A stretch of 64,000 nucleotides of DNA, taken from contig NZ_LLER01000002.1 in NCBI RefSeq assembly GCF_001500315.1, positions 1 to 64,000 on the forward strand, given 5' to 3'. Source of the stretch: Staphylococcus auricularis. GTDB lineage: Bacteria; Bacillota; Bacilli; Staphylococcales; Staphylococcaceae. The translations under genes and the position numbers were made by a program. Within the stretch, counting starts at the first letter, position 1; every line of letters starts with the position of its first letter. Shown in pieces: positions 18,978-27,761 of the stretch. The notes beneath the pieces are model-generated. The model saw nothing but the letters and a program-made list of their open reading frames with translations. It ran no database searches and was not told the DNA's origin.

Positions 18978-19214
18978 TTATAAAGATACAAATAATAATC
19001 CGAAGCCAATGCAGCTGACGGCGAGTGCAAAGAAGTTTGCGAGTCGATCGCCGCGGATGAGCGCAAAGATATTAAATAGTACTACACCTAAGATAAATAG
19101 GCTGCATGCAATTTCGACATAGTTCCCTTTAAATACATCATTTAACACCAATAACGGTAAACTTAATGTCAGTAATGCGAGTAATAATGACAATAACGTT
19201 GTCGCATGTTTCAA
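18978..19214 (-). CDS. Small three-helix membrane protein
   Basis: A 78-residue hydrophobic protein with helices at about 3-25, 34-53 and 58-77. A TTG at 19214 is the preferred start because AGAGGAGTG lies about 6 bases before it; the ATG at 19238 would be inside or ahead of that site. Unrecognised; stands alone, convergent with hsdS. Confidence 0.6.
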   Translation of the reverse strand: MKHATTLLSLLLALLTLSLPLLVLNDVFKGNYVEIACSLFILGVVLFNIFALIRGDRLANFFALAVSCIGFGLLFVSL

Positions 19215-19403
19215 AGTGTCCACTCCTCTTCTTCTCATTTCTTCATTATGGACAGGTGGAAATGAAATCTTTTTCTAAACAAACTCAGCGTTATTATATT
19301 GAATTTTTATTTGTTTGACAAATGTGAAGATGTGTTCCTTTGTTGAATCTTTTTTTAAACAGTAGCGATAGGGAATATTATGTCGAAGTGCAAATGGGCT
19401 TAT

Positions 19404-19913
19404 TTATAAGTGATAGCTCAACCAGTGTTCATCAATGTAGTTGGAGTCGAGCTTGCGTGCGTTAGGTTCAAAGGCTAACATTTCGAAGTTATGTTGACTA
19501 AAGAATATTTTGGCGCTGATGTTATTAGAGGCAACGGATGTTAATAAGATTTCGATGTGCTTAGAGTTACAGAGTTCAATGATGTGATCAAATAATGCGG
19601 TAGCGATGATTTCTTCTTCTATGGTTGAGGTTGTTTTCGTAGCTAAGTTCTCCAAGTAAGCTTTGTGTTGTTCTCCTGATGATAGTAACAGTTTGAGACT
19701 GATGATACCAACCAGCTCTTCTCCATCGAAGGCACCGATGAATTGGTAGTTGAAGATGTGATTGGTGAGCAAAGTGGTGATGTAATCTTCTACAGAATCT
19801 TTAGATGTGTACAGGTTCCATGCGTAGACTTTGCATTTTTTCTTCGTACAGAGTTCAAGAAACTGTGTGTGGTTTAAGATTTCTTTTTGCGTTATAGTTC
19901 GAATTTCTAACAT
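19404..19913 (-). CDS. GNAT-family N-acetyltransferase-like protein
   Basis: A 169-residue protein with the GNAT outline: an N-terminal MLEIRTITQKEI strand, FIGAFDGEELVGIISLKLL (strands 2-4), YLENLATKTTSTIEEEIIATALFDHIIELCNSK (strand 4 and acetyl-CoA helix, without a clear Q/RxxGxG/A loop), and the late ASNNISAKIFFSQHNFEML segment with SAKIFFSQHNF matching the typical N-A-x-x-F-Y-x-x-x-G-F ending. AGGAGTGA 7 bases upstream supports the ATG at 19913. Substrate unknown. The degenerate acetyl-CoA loop makes activity uncertain. Confidence 0.7.
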   Translation of the reverse strand: MLEIRTITQKEILNHTQFLELCTKKKCKVYAWNLYTSKDSVEDYITTLLTNHIFNYQFIGAFDGEELVGIISLKLLLSSGEQHKAYLENLATKTTSTIEEEIIATALFDHIIELCNSKHIEILLTSVASNNISAKIFFSQHNFEMLAFEPNARKLDSNYIDEHWLSYHL

Positions 19914-20260
19914 TGTAAACTTCACTCCTAATTGAAAAAACGTAACCATAAAGAATAAGAAATTTCAGATAATTAAACTTATCATAAAGGATAACTCTGT
20001 GGAGGACAACAGTATTTTTAAAATAATTTAGAAAATCTACATTAGAAGAGGTGAAATAATGAAAAATGTTCATACTTAATTCACAATTACATAGAGATAG
20101 GTCAGAAATGAGTGGAGAACTGCAGAAAAGTGAAAAAGTTTGTATTTGGCTTCATGCCTTTCATTTTCAAAAACAATATAAAAAAAGCGACTGAAAGACG
20201 AGTAGCAAATCTTTCAATCGCTCCTATTAACGTAAGTCGTGTATGATGCGTTGAAGTGAA
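19914..20260. other. Gap between GNAT and ohr genes
   Basis: No gene is supported; a plus-strand AGAGGTG-ATG pair at about 20050 opens only six codons. A hairpin terminator for ohr lies at 20184-20222. Confidence 0.5.
20184..20222 (-). terminator. Terminator after ohr
   Basis: GCGAtTGAAAGA and TCTTTCAgTCGC form the stem on the minus strand, followed by a T-rich run (plus-strand AAAAAA). Confidence 0.75.
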
Positions 20261-20692
20261 TTAACCTTCGACTTCAACGCTTAAGTTTGCTTCAATGTTA
20301 CCGTTTGTTGCTTTAGAGTAAGGGCAGAATTCGTGTGCTTCTTGTAAATATTGTTCAGCGTCTTCTTGAGATACGACGTCTTTTACTTTAGCGTGAATGT
20401 CTACGCTTAATTTAGGACTTTCAACATCTGGATTAGGATCGTCTTCTAATCTAACTGTTAAAGTTACTTCTGGTTCTGCGCCTCTTACATTGTGTTGTTT
20501 TAAGATTAAATCGAACGCACCGTTGAAGCAAGATGCGTAACCTGCTGCGAATAATTGTTCAGGGTTTGTACCTTTTTCTGAATCTGCTTGAGCTGGAGGT
20601 ATCACTGCTGTGTCAATCGCTTTATCGTCTGTATGCACATGACCGTTACGGCCACCAGTATTAATTGCTTTTGTTTCATATTGTACTGCCAT
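20261..20692 (-). CDS. ohr: Organic hydroperoxide resistance protein, Ohr/OsmC family
   Basis: A 143-residue thiol peroxidase that reduces organic and fatty-acid hydroperoxides. The two active-site cysteines are present: Cys55 in [10 protein letters not shown] and Cys123 in [12 protein letters not shown], with the Ohr-type NPEQLFAAG segment before the first. AGGAGGTTTTAATA precedes the ATG. The N-terminus ([17 protein letters not shown]) is typical of Ohr rather than OsmC. A palindrome lies upstream at 20777-20796. Confidence 0.93.
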   Translation of the reverse strand: MAVQYETKAINTGGRNGHVHTDDKAIDTAVIPPAQADSEKGTNPEQLFAAGYASCFNGAFDLILKQHNVRGAEPEVTLTVRLEDDPNPDVESPKLSVDIHAKVKDVVSQEDAEQYLQEAHEFCPYSKATNGNIEANLSVEVEG

Positions 20693-20776
20693 TATTAAAA
20701 CCTCCTAATTGTATTGCTTAATCTATGTCTACCCGGTAGCAACTTCGTTTAATCATGAGAGGGTTACTTCAACAAT

Positions 20777-20796
20777 TAAATAAAGCGCTTTAATTA
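20777..20796. promoter_or_regulatory. Palindrome between ohr and aroD, candidate operator
   Basis: TAAAGCGCTTTA (20781-20792) is a perfect dyad, extended on both sides by TAA/TTA with one mismatch. It lies between the divergent ohr and aroD genes, 86 bases from ohr and 70 bases from aroD. Binding protein unknown. Confidence 0.45.
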
Positions 20797-20862
20797 CTGT
20801 CAGAACTTGACTATTTCATGTACAATAAAATTAAGCAAACGTACGAGAGAAAGGGTGGTTTG

Positions 20863-21579
20863 ATGTCACACGTGGACATTGCGGTCACGATTGCACCAGC
20901 GCAACAACTCACAGATTCAATGCTCAGTGATTTGCACCAGTATCAAGCCGCTTACGATATCATTGAACTGCGTATAGATCAGTGGGAAAGTAATCCGATT
21001 GCGTTGCTAGAACGTGTGATTGAACAACTTACTTCGCTACAATTAGAAAAACGATTGCTTGTCACGTATCGCACGAAAGCACAAGGTGGTGCAGGTCAGT
21101 TAGAAGGGCAAGACTATTTGGAACTACTTCAACAATTATCAACATTTGAAGCGGTCGATATGATTGATGTGGAGTTTGATAAAGCCGCCGATAAAAATGC
21201 GTTAATTGACGTGGTTCAACAATTAGGTGAAACGCAAGAGGTCATCGTCTCATATCATGACTTTAATGGTACACCGACGTTAGATGAGCTGAAGCATCTA
21301 TACTATCAAATGCATAAATTGAGCCCAGACTATTTAAAAGTCGCAGTGATGCCGAAAGATGCTCAAGACGTGTTGAACTTACTGTCAGCGATGGAACTGT
21401 CACAACGCACATTACCGCAGCATATCGTGGGTATTGCGATGTCTCAATTAGGTTTAGTCACACGTACCGCACAAGGTGTCTTTGGTGGCAGTATCTCGTA
21501 TGGTTGTCTCGACGAACCGAAAGCGCCAGGTCAAATCCATGTCGAGAAGCTTAAGCAGTATTTAACAATGTATCGTTAA
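20863..21579 (+). CDS. aroD: 3-dehydroquinate dehydratase, type I
   Basis: Third step of the shikimate pathway: 3-dehydroquinate to 3-dehydroshikimate through a Schiff base. The 238-residue length fits type I. Catalytic residues are visible: His in VIVSYHDFNGTP and the Schiff-base Lys in YLKVAVMP. The ELRIDQW strand and the C-terminal GSISYGCL/APGQI loop also match. The start at 20863 (MSHVDIAVTIAP) follows GAAAGGGTGG; the frame extension from 20818 is not family-like. It is divergent from ohr and followed by a nitroreductase gene. Confidence 0.93.
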   Translation: MSHVDIAVTIAPAQQLTDSMLSDLHQYQAAYDIIELRIDQWESNPIALLERVIEQLTSLQLEKRLLVTYRTKAQGGAGQLEGQDYLELLQQLSTFEAVDMIDVEFDKAADKNALIDVVQQLGETQEVIVSYHDFNGTPTLDELKHLYYQMHKLSPDYLKVAVMPKDAQDVLNLLSAMELSQRTLPQHIVGIAMSQLGLVTRTAQGVFGGSISYGCLDEPKAPGQIHVEKLKQYLTMYR

Positions 21580-21640
21580 TTTGATACGATACATAGAGTG
21601 ATTTTTTATATTAATATCCTTTAAGAAGGGGCGAAAATAG

Positions 21641-22180
21641 ATGGAATTACAAGAAGCAATTGCGAACAGAAGAAGTTATAAAAAATATAAACGTGATATG
21701 CAAATCGATGATGATGCATTACATGAAGCAATCAAACAAGCAGCCGATGCACCGAACCATAAATTCAGAGAACCTTGGAAAGTCGTTCATGTAACGAAAG
21801 ATCATTTAGGTGACATGAGTAAACAATTATCACAAATTGCTTATCCAAACGATCCAGAAAAACAACAAAACCACTACAACGATGTAACAAAATTAGGCGG
21901 TATGCTCGTTGTTACCGCTCAACAAGATCCACGCCAAAAACAAAATCTTGAAAACTTCATGGCTGTGGGCGCATTTACACAAAACTTGCTCCTATTATTA
22001 CATGAAGCAGGTATCGGTTCATGCTGGAAAACACCAACATTCATCTTTAATCCTGAAGTTAAAGAAATGTTTAATGTAGCAGCAGATGAAAGTATTGTTG
22101 GCTTCATCTATTTAACTGATATGGAAGAACGTGTGATGCATCGTAAACGTCATACAGACGATATCATTCGTACATTTTAA
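21641..22180 (+). CDS. Nitroreductase family protein
   Basis: A 179-residue FMN-dependent NAD(P)H oxidoreductase of the small YdjA/YfkO-like class. The N-terminal IANRRSYKKYKRDMQIDDDALHEAIKQAADAPNHKFREPWKVVHV holds the FMN-phosphate Arg-Arg-Ser and the W of the flavin pocket. FMAVGAFTQNLLLLLHEAGIGSCWKT is the conserved FMN-binding middle and VGFIYLT the late strand. AGAAGGGGCG precedes the ATG. Physiological substrate unknown. A terminator follows. Confidence 0.88.
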   Translation: MELQEAIANRRSYKKYKRDMQIDDDALHEAIKQAADAPNHKFREPWKVVHVTKDHLGDMSKQLSQIAYPNDPEKQQNHYNDVTKLGGMLVVTAQQDPRQKQNLENFMAVGAFTQNLLLLLHEAGIGSCWKTPTFIFNPEVKEMFNVAADESIVGFIYLTDMEERVMHRKRHTDDIIRTF

Positions 22181-22187
22181 GCATTAA

Positions 22188-22227
22188 AAAGAGGCCGGGA
22201 ACATCAATATATGTCCTGGCCTCTATT
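22188..22227. terminator. Bidirectional terminator
   Basis: AGAGGCCgGGACAT-type stem (AGAGGCC... / ...GGCCTCT) with A run before and T-rich run after. It serves the convergent nitroreductase and thioredoxin-like genes. Confidence 0.8.
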
Positions 22228-22243
22228 ATATATTTGAATTCAA

Positions 22244-22567
22244 TTATTTATTGAATGTGTCGTTTAAGAATGATTCGACTTGTTCTGGTGATTTGGCATT
22301 TGCTGAATGTAAGTGCGCTAATTTTTCACCGTTTTTGAAAACGAGTAGACTTGGGATACCCATCACTTCATTTTCTTCAGCGAGTGATTCGAATTGGTCA
22401 CGGTCTACAGCATACCAGTTATAGTCATTATATTTTTCAATGATTGGATCAATCCAAAGATCCATTGCTTTACAATCGCGGCACCAGTCGGCTTCGAATT
22501 TGACAATCACGGGTTGATCGCTATTGATGACTTCTTTAAAGTTGTCTGTTGATTGAATTGCTTGCAT
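22244..22567 (-). CDS. Thioredoxin-like protein
   Basis: A 107-residue single-domain thioredoxin fold. The active site is ADWCRDCKAMD (WCxDC rather than WCGPC), with the cis-proline loop GIPSLLVFKNGEKL. Cytosolic, no signal peptide. The unusual CRDC pair suggests a redox potential or partner different from TrxA. Terminal helix EQVESFLNDTF is intact. The ATG lies behind AAGGAGCA. Confidence 0.88.
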   Translation of the reverse strand: MQAIQSTDNFKEVINSDQPVIVKFEADWCRDCKAMDLWIDPIIEKYNDYNWYAVDRDQFESLAEENEVMGIPSLLVFKNGEKLAHLHSANAKSPEQVESFLNDTFNK

Positions 22568-22705
22568 GTATTGTATGCTCCTTTATACAAATTTGTCTTT
22601 ATTATAACGGACAATGCTCATAAAGAAAAAAATATAGCTTAAAAAAAGAGATTTTTATTTTTTATTTTGATATATTAATGTTAATAAAAAGAGGAGGTAC
22701 AGTTA

Positions 22706-23062
22706 ATGATCAAATTTTATCACTACAAGAATTGTACGACATGTAAGAAAGCTGCCAAATTTTTAGACACTTATGGCGTGAGCTATGAACCGATCGATAT
22801 CGTGCAACATACGCCGACTAAAAGAGAGTTTGAAGATATTCTTGAAAAAACACAGCTCGACATCAATAAATTATTCAATACCCGTGGTGCGAAATATCGT
22901 GAGCTCGGTCTCAAGGATAAATTAAAATCCATGTCAGATGATGAAAAGCTTGAATTATTAGCGTCTGACGGCATGTTGATTAAACGTCCATTAGCTGTAA
23001 CTGATGATAAAGCGACGGTTGGTTTCAACGAACAACAATATCAAGACGCATGGGTAAACTAA
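22706..23062 (+). CDS. yusI: ArsC/Spx-like protein, YusI type
   Basis: A 118-residue thioredoxin-fold protein with an N-terminal CTTC redox pair (YHYKNCTTCKKAAKFLD) and the family segments LFNTRGAKYRELGLKDKL and LIKRPLAV (the arsenate-reductase-like RP loop). Such proteins are annotated as arsenate-reductase-related or MgsR/Spx-like; arsenate reduction is not shown. In B. subtilis the homologue yusI sits beside gcvH-yusF-yusE-metNPQ, and the same order is seen here. GAGGAGGT lies before the ATG. Confidence 0.85.
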   Translation: MIKFYHYKNCTTCKKAAKFLDTYGVSYEPIDIVQHTPTKREFEDILEKTQLDINKLFNTRGAKYRELGLKDKLKSMSDDEKLELLASDGMLIKRPLAVTDDKATVGFNEQQYQDAWVN

Positions 23063-23213
23063 CAACAGAGATCGCTCAAAGTATTGTAAACGCTTAACAG
23101 AGCGCGGTGAACGAAAAGTTTATGCAAATTTTTTTGTTTAAAAAGTTGCTTGTAAATATATCATGTGGCATCATTAAGTATGTAAATAGATATTTTTTAG
23201 GAGGGGAATTTAC

Positions 23214-23594
23214 GTGTCAGTACCAAGTGAATTAAAGTACACTAAAGAACATGAATGGGTAAAAGTAGATGGAAACGTTGCAACAATCGGTATTACTGAA
23301 TACGCACAAAACGAATTAGGTGACATCGTATTCGTTGAATTACCAGAAGAAGACGACGAAGTTTCAGAAGGGGATTCTTTTGGTAGCGTAGAATCAGTTA
23401 AAACTGTTTCTGAACTTTATGCACCTATCAATGGTAAAGTAACAGAAATTAACGAAGAATTAGAAGACAGTCCAGAATTTGTCAATGAATCACCATATGA
23501 CAAAGCTTGGATGGTAAAAGTCGAAGTAGAAGACGAAAGCGAATTTGATAACTTATTATCTGCAGACGACTACTCTGAATTAATCGGTGAATAA
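23214..23594 (+). CDS. gcvH: Glycine cleavage system H protein
   Basis: A 126-residue lipoyl carrier. The lipoylation Lys63 sits in [15 protein letters not shown], and the [14 protein letters not shown] start and [19 protein letters not shown] strand are diagnostic. It shuttles the methylamine intermediate between GcvPA/PB, GcvT and GcvL. In staphylococci and Bacillus it is also the relay for lipoyl transfer to other enzymes, so it works downstream of LipA (52369). A GTG start follows AGGAGGGG. Single gene with its own terminator. Confidence 0.97.
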   Translation: MSVPSELKYTKEHEWVKVDGNVATIGITEYAQNELGDIVFVELPEEDDEVSEGDSFGSVESVKTVSELYAPINGKVTEINEELEDSPEFVNESPYDKAWMVKVEVEDESEFDNLLSADDYSELIGE

Positions 23595-23927
23595 TCACCT
23601 GATTCATCCGTCGACTGAGATATAAATTGAAAGATCTTACTTGATTTGGGAGCGGGCCAGAGATTTGCGTGACTCACGTAGATTTCTGTTCTGCTCCTAT
23701 TTTTTGCGTACATTTTCCACGAGAAAAGGGATGTCTATGCGATGTCTCGTGCTTTTCCTTTTAAACGATATATTAAGACATTGTTAATATTGCTTTAAGC
23801 GGAACAGTTTAAATGGACATTTAAAATTAAAACTATTACGCTTGAAGTAGCACAACGATGTTTACAAATACACCAATATGAGAAAAGTAAAGTTGTAGTT
23901 AAACATAACTTATTAGAGGTGGATTGC
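23595..23927 (+). other. gcvH-yusF gap
   Basis: It holds the gcvH terminator (23648-23705) and then about 220 AT-rich bases. From about 23820 the frame leading into yusF is open for about 35 codons without a start or ribosome site, so it is not called as coding. Confidence 0.5.
23648..23705 (+). terminator. Terminator after gcvH
   Basis: GGGAGC..AGA.AT..CGTG pairs with CACG..AT.TCT..GCTCC around a short loop, followed by a T run. Confidence 0.85.
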
Positions 23928-24320
23928 ATGAGCATACTCAATAAAGTGATTATTGTCGAAGGCAAGTCTGATAAGAAACGTGTAAAGCAAGTCATAGACG
24001 AACCCGTCCAAATCATATGTACGCACGGTACGATGAGCGTGGATAAGCTTGATAACATGATAGAATCATTATATGATCATCAAGTGTACATCTTAGTCGA
24101 CTCTGACTGTGAAGGTGAAAAAATCCGCAAATGGTTCAAACGTTATTTAAGTGAAAGTAAGCATATACGCGTGGATAAACAGTATTGTGAAGTGGCAAAC
24201 TGCCCGAAACCTTACTTATCCAAAGTCCTTAGTAAACATGGTTTCCAAGTCCAAGATGAAGAACAAAAAGCTAAAGAACAATTAGCGTATATTGCAGAAA
24301 GGGTAAGTTTATTAACATGA
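23928..24320 (+). CDS. yusF: Toprim-domain protein, YusF type
   Basis: A 130-residue protein made of a single Toprim domain: VIIVEGKSDKKRV carries the catalytic Glu, and YILVDSDCEGEKIRKW the DxDxEG metal site. Small Toprim proteins resemble the RNase M5/primase core and probably act on nucleic acid, but the role is unknown. AGAGGTGG about 6 bases before the ATG at 23928 sets the start. It overlaps the next gene (yusE-like) by 4 bases, the same order as in Bacillus. Confidence 0.85.
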   Translation: MSILNKVIIVEGKSDKKRVKQVIDEPVQIICTHGTMSVDKLDNMIESLYDHQVYILVDSDCEGEKIRKWFKRYLSESKHIRVDKQYCEVANCPKPYLSKVLSKHGFQVQDEEQKAKEQLAYIAERVSLLT

Positions 24321-24616
24321 CATCAATCAGTGATCAATTAACCAATCCAGAACAGAATTTTTCAGAGGATAAGCACTTGATATTCGGTTATACACCGACA
24401 TGCGGCACCTGTAAAATTTCTGAACGAATGCTGGATGTTGCCAACGAGCTGGCGCAACTGCCACTTATAAAGTTGGATTTAAACTTTCATCCCGAATTCA
24501 GCCAACAATTCGAAATCCAATCGGTGCCGGTGTTGTTGATCATGTCGCAAGATCAAGAATGCGACCGTGTTTATGCGTTCCAATCCGTCCCCGATTTGTT
24601 AGAAAAATTAAAATAG
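24317..24616 (+). CDS. yusE: Thioredoxin-like protein, YusE type
   Basis: A 99-residue thioredoxin-fold protein with a CGTC redox pair in GYTPTCGTCKISERML and the cis-Pro segment IQSVPVLLIMSQ. Translationally coupled to yusF through an ATGA overlap, and directly upstream of the SAM riboswitch and metNIQ as in B. subtilis. Cytosolic. Partner unknown; a thiol role linked to sulfur amino acids is possible from context only. Confidence 0.82.
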   Translation: MTSISDQLTNPEQNFSEDKHLIFGYTPTCGTCKISERMLDVANELAQLPLIKLDLNFHPEFSQQFEIQSVPVLLIMSQDQECDRVYAFQSVPDLLEKLK

Positions 24617-24619
24617 TTG

Positions 24620-24648
24620 TTGACGAATCTTGAGCGTGATGATAGGAT
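24620..24648 (+). promoter_or_regulatory. Candidate promoter of the met operon
   Basis: TTGACG (24620-24625), 17-base spacer and TAGGAT (24643-24648) precede the riboswitch by about 25 bases. The consensus -35 supports it; the -10 is weak. Confidence 0.5.
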
Positions 24649-24671
24649 ATATATTAATCAAATAAAAGTAA

Positions 24672-24784
24672 CTCTTATCGAGAGAGGTGGAGGGATGTGC
24701 CCTGCGAAGCCCGGCAACCGTCTTATAAAGAAATGGTGCCAATTCACATAAAGTTAACGCCGTTTAACTTTTGAAGATGAGAGA
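24672..24784 (+). ncRNA. SAM-I (S-box) riboswitch
   Basis: P1 is formed by CTCTTATC (24672-24679) and GATGAGAG (24776 on). Inside it are the S-box core elements AGAGAGGTGGAGGGA, TGCCCTGCGAAGCCCGGCAACC and the GGTGCCAATTC segment. Binding of S-adenosylmethionine stabilises P1 and allows the terminator downstream to form, switching off the methionine transporter when SAM is plentiful. Confidence 0.95.
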
Positions 24785-24793
24785 AGGTTAAAT

Positions 24794-24831
24794 GATGCTT
24801 TCTCTTATATTCAGAGGAAGCATCTTTTTTA
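24794..24831 (+). terminator. Riboswitch-controlled terminator
   Basis: GATGCTTtCTCT pairs with AGAGGAAGCATC, followed by a T run. It lies between the S-box and metN and is the expression platform. Confidence 0.9.
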
Positions 24832-24865
24832 TTTGAGAATCAAGGTAAGGAGGTATGGCATTGCG

Positions 24866-25891
24866 ATGATTGAATTAAACCAAGTTGTGAAAAAATATCA
24901 TACGAAAAAGCAAGACGTCCTCGCTGTGGATCACGTAGATTTAAACATCCAGTCGGGTTCCATTTTCGGCGTGATTGGTTTTTCTGGTGCAGGGAAGAGT
25001 ACGCTAGTCAGAATGTTTAATCTGCTAGAACGTCCGACTTCTGGCGATATTATCATCGATGGCGAGAATATTGGACAACTTTCCAAAGCCGCACTCAGAA
25101 AGAAACGGCAGAAGGTCAGTATGATTTTCCAACATTTTAACTTATTATGGTCACGTACAGTGCTTCAAAATATTATGTTTCCGTTAGAAATTGCTGGTGT
25201 GAACCGCAATGAAGCGAAGAAACGAGCAGCAGATTTAGTCGAATTAGTAGGATTGAAAGGAAGAGAGTCAGCGTATCCTTCAGAACTGTCGGGTGGGCAG
25301 AAACAACGTGTCGGTATCGCTAGAGCGCTCGCAAACGAACCAAATGTGCTGTTGTGTGATGAAGCAACAAGCGCGCTCGATCCACAAACTACAGATGAAA
25401 TTTTAGAATTATTATTAAAAATCAAAAATGAGCGAAAATTAACAATCATCATTATTACGCATGAAATGCATGTCATACGTCGAATTTGCGATGAAGTCGC
25501 AGTCATGGATAGCGGTCATGTCATCGAACAAGGTACCGTGAAAGAAGTATTTGAAAATCCTGAACATGAAGTGACACGTCGCTTCGTTAAAGACGATTTA
25601 AACGATAACTTTGAAACCGCGATTGATGAATTCGTCGATTTATCGCCTAATGAGTATGTAGTGAGATTAAACTTTACGGGTGACAATACGACTAAGCCCA
25701 TCATTTCATACATAACGAAGACGCAGCATATCGACGTGAATATCCTCGAAGCAGACATCAAACACAGTAAAGATGGAGCGATTGGTTTCCTTCTCGTGAA
25801 ACTGTCTGCGTTAGACACAGACCAATTCGAGGACTTTAAATCTTATTTAGAATCACAACAAGTAACGGTGGAGGTGTTGAAACATGGATAA
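24866..25891 (+). CDS. metN: Methionine ABC transporter ATP-binding protein
   Basis: A 341-residue ATPase of the MetNIQ importer. Walker A is GFSGAGKST, the Q-loop region [11 protein letters not shown], the signature [15 protein letters not shown], and Walker [13 protein letters not shown]. The last ~90 residues form the NIL (methionine-sensing, trans-inhibition) domain. The ATG at 24866 lies 11 bases after AAGGAGGT, a longer gap than usual; the nearer ATG (24855) leads to an immediate stop, so 24866 is the only good start. Controlled by the S-box upstream and overlapping metI by 8 bases. Confidence 0.95.
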   Translation: MIELNQVVKKYHTKKQDVLAVDHVDLNIQSGSIFGVIGFSGAGKSTLVRMFNLLERPTSGDIIIDGENIGQLSKAALRKKRQKVSMIFQHFNLLWSRTVLQNIMFPLEIAGVNRNEAKKRAADLVELVGLKGRESAYPSELSGGQKQRVGIARALANEPNVLLCDEATSALDPQTTDEILELLLKIKNERKLTIIIITHEMHVIRRICDEVAVMDSGHVIEQGTVKEVFENPEHEVTRRFVKDDLNDNFETAIDEFVDLSPNEYVVRLNFTGDNTTKPIISYITKTQHIDVNILEADIKHSKDGAIGFLLVKLSALDTDQFEDFKSYLESQQVTVEVLKHG

Positions 25892-26579
25892 TTCTTTAGG
25901 TGGACTCCTCCAAGAAATGTTAACAATGCCGAATGTAAGATGGGATGACGTTTGGGTAGCGACTTATGAAACACTCTATATGACAGTGATTTCAACGATT
26001 TTCGCATTTATCTTTGGATTGATTTTAGGTGTCTTACTCTTTCTTTCAGCGAAAAGTAAATCCAAAGTCGCACGCGTGTTTTATAGTATCGTTTCCTTCA
26101 TTGTAAACTTGTTCCGTGCCATTCCGTTCATCATTTTGATCTTGTTATTAATTCCATTTACAAGCTTGGTACTCGGCACAATCAGTGGTCCAACTGGTGC
26201 ATTACCGGCACTCATTATCGGTTCAGCACCATTCTACGCACGCTTAGTTGAAATTGCTTTTAAAGAAATTGACAAAGGGGTTATTGAAGCTGCTTGGTCA
26301 ATGGGTGCAAATACTTGGACGGTTGTTAGAAAAGTATTAATTCCAGAAGCAACACCAGCTCTTGTATCTGGTATTACCGTTACAGCGATCGCACTCGTTG
26401 GATCTACAGCGATTGCCGGGGTTATCGGTGCAGGTGGTTTAGGTAACTTAGCATACTTAACAGGTTTCACACGAAATCAAAACGACGTCATATTAGTTTC
26501 AACGATTCTAATCTTAATTATTGTATTTATAATCCAATTCCTAGGTGATTGGTTTACAAATAAACTAGACAAACGATGA
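25884..26579 (+). CDS. metI: Methionine ABC transporter permease
   Basis: A 231-residue membrane protein with five helices. The EAA-loop motif that docks MetN is seen in [22 protein letters not shown], and [16 protein letters not shown] and [15 protein letters not shown] are typical of MetI. GGTGGAGGTG lies just before the ATG. It overlaps metN and is followed by metQ after 22 bases. Confidence 0.95.
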   Translation: MDNSLGGLLQEMLTMPNVRWDDVWVATYETLYMTVISTIFAFIFGLILGVLLFLSAKSKSKVARVFYSIVSFIVNLFRAIPFIILILLLIPFTSLVLGTISGPTGALPALIIGSAPFYARLVEIAFKEIDKGVIEAAWSMGANTWTVVRKVLIPEATPALVSGITVTAIALVGSTAIAGVIGAGGLGNLAYLTGFTRNQNDVILVSTILILIIVFIIQFLGDWFTNKLDKR

Positions 26580-26601
26580 AAAACAAAGGGGAGATTTAAT
26601 T

Positions 26602-27420
26602 ATGAAAAAGATTTTAAGTTTAGTAGTTTTATTTATTGTAGGTGTAACATTAGCTGCTTGTGGTAACGACGGTGACTCTAAAGAGAATAAAACAATCACA
26701 GTTGGGGCTTCTCCAGCACCACACGCTGAAATTTTAGAACAAGCCAAACCGATTTTAGAAGATAAAGGTTACGACCTTAAAATTAAAACAATCAACGACT
26801 ACACTACGCCAAACAAATTATTAGATAAAGGTGAATTGGACGCCAACTTCTTCCAACACACACCTTACTTAAACACTGAGAAAAAAGACAAAAACTACAA
26901 AATTGAAGCTGCAGGTGACGTTCACTTAGAACCAATGGCTGTATACTCTAAAAAATATAAAAGCTTAAAAGATTTACCAGAAGGTGCAACAGTTTACGTT
27001 TCTAACAACCCAGCAGAAGAAGGACGTTTCTTAAAATTCTTCGTTGACGCTGACTTAATTAAATTGAAAAAAGGCGTTAAAATTCAAGATGCTAAATTCG
27101 ACGACATTGTAGAAAACAAAAAAGACATCAAATTCAACAACAAACAATCTGCAGAATACTTACCTAAGATTTATCAAAACGAAGATGCTGACGCAGTTAT
27201 CATCAACTCAAACTTCGCAATCGACCAAAAATTAAGTCCTAAGAAAGACTCAATCGTCTTAGAAAAAGCAGAAGACAACCCTTACTCTAACTTAATCGCA
27301 GTTAAAGAAGGACACAAAGATGACGACAGCATCAAAGCATTAGTTGATGCATTACAATCTAAAGAAATCAAAGATTACATCAACAAACAATACGATGGTG
27401 CAGTAGTACCAGCGAAATAA
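26602..27420 (+). CDS. metQ: Methionine-binding lipoprotein
   Basis: A 272-residue NlpA-family substrate-binding lipoprotein. Signal peptide with lipobox LAAC at about residues 17-20; Cys20 is the lipid-anchored residue of the mature protein. Family segments seen: TITVGASPAPHAEILE, LDANFFQHTPYL, PMAVYSKKYKSL and NPAEEGRFLKF. It delivers methionine (including D-methionine in some species) to MetI. Codon use is strongly biased, as in highly expressed staphylococcal genes. A terminator follows. Confidence 0.96.
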   Translation: MKKILSLVVLFIVGVTLAACGNDGDSKENKTITVGASPAPHAEILEQAKPILEDKGYDLKIKTINDYTTPNKLLDKGELDANFFQHTPYLNTEKKDKNYKIEAAGDVHLEPMAVYSKKYKSLKDLPEGATVYVSNNPAEEGRFLKFFVDADLIKLKKGVKIQDAKFDDIVENKKDIKFNNKQSAEYLPKIYQNEDADAVIINSNFAIDQKLSPKKDSIVLEKAEDNPYSNLIAVKEGHKDDDSIKALVDALQSKEIKDYINKQYDGAVVPAK

Positions 27421-27761
27421 TAAGAAGTAGAGGCTGAGACGAGACGTCATAGCTTCAGAGAAAAAGCAGTGGTTATTGATTTAACCACTGCTTTTTTCGT
27501 TTCTTTATGAGATTTTGGAGGCGTTTCTTTATTACATGGGCCCCTGGACTTTTCATAGTAACTATAGCGCCTATGTAGTGTTTAATAGTGACAAGTCTAA
27601 ATATATTGATGACATTTTAATGGTTATTACAAAAAAGAGGCCAGATGATGTATCATCTGACCTTCAGCTAAAAGCTGAGAATATGTCATTCTATGAAAGA
27701 ATGAAGCCGGAATGGTTACCGAGAATTTGTTAACTAAGTATACTAAAAGAAATGTGATTAA
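27421..27761 (+). other. metQ downstream region with small uncertain ORF
   Basis: It holds the metQ terminator (27461-27497) and an open frame at 27515-27733 (72 codons, MEAFLYYMGPWTF...) that has no family match and weak start context; it may be decayed coding DNA. The DNA between 27639 and 27725 folds into several hairpins, including a near-perfect AGG.CAGATGAT/ATCATCTG.CCT stem at 27644-27663. Confidence 0.45.
27461..27497 (+). terminator. Terminator after metQ
   Basis: AAGCAGTGGTTA and TAACCACTGCTT with a 6-base loop, followed by TTTTT. The stem core CAGTGGTTA also occurs in the hairpin at 8937. Confidence 0.9.

Noticed and set aside
24617-24865. T-box leader before metN
   Set aside because: The conserved elements match a SAM-I riboswitch instead, and no T-box bulge sequence is present.
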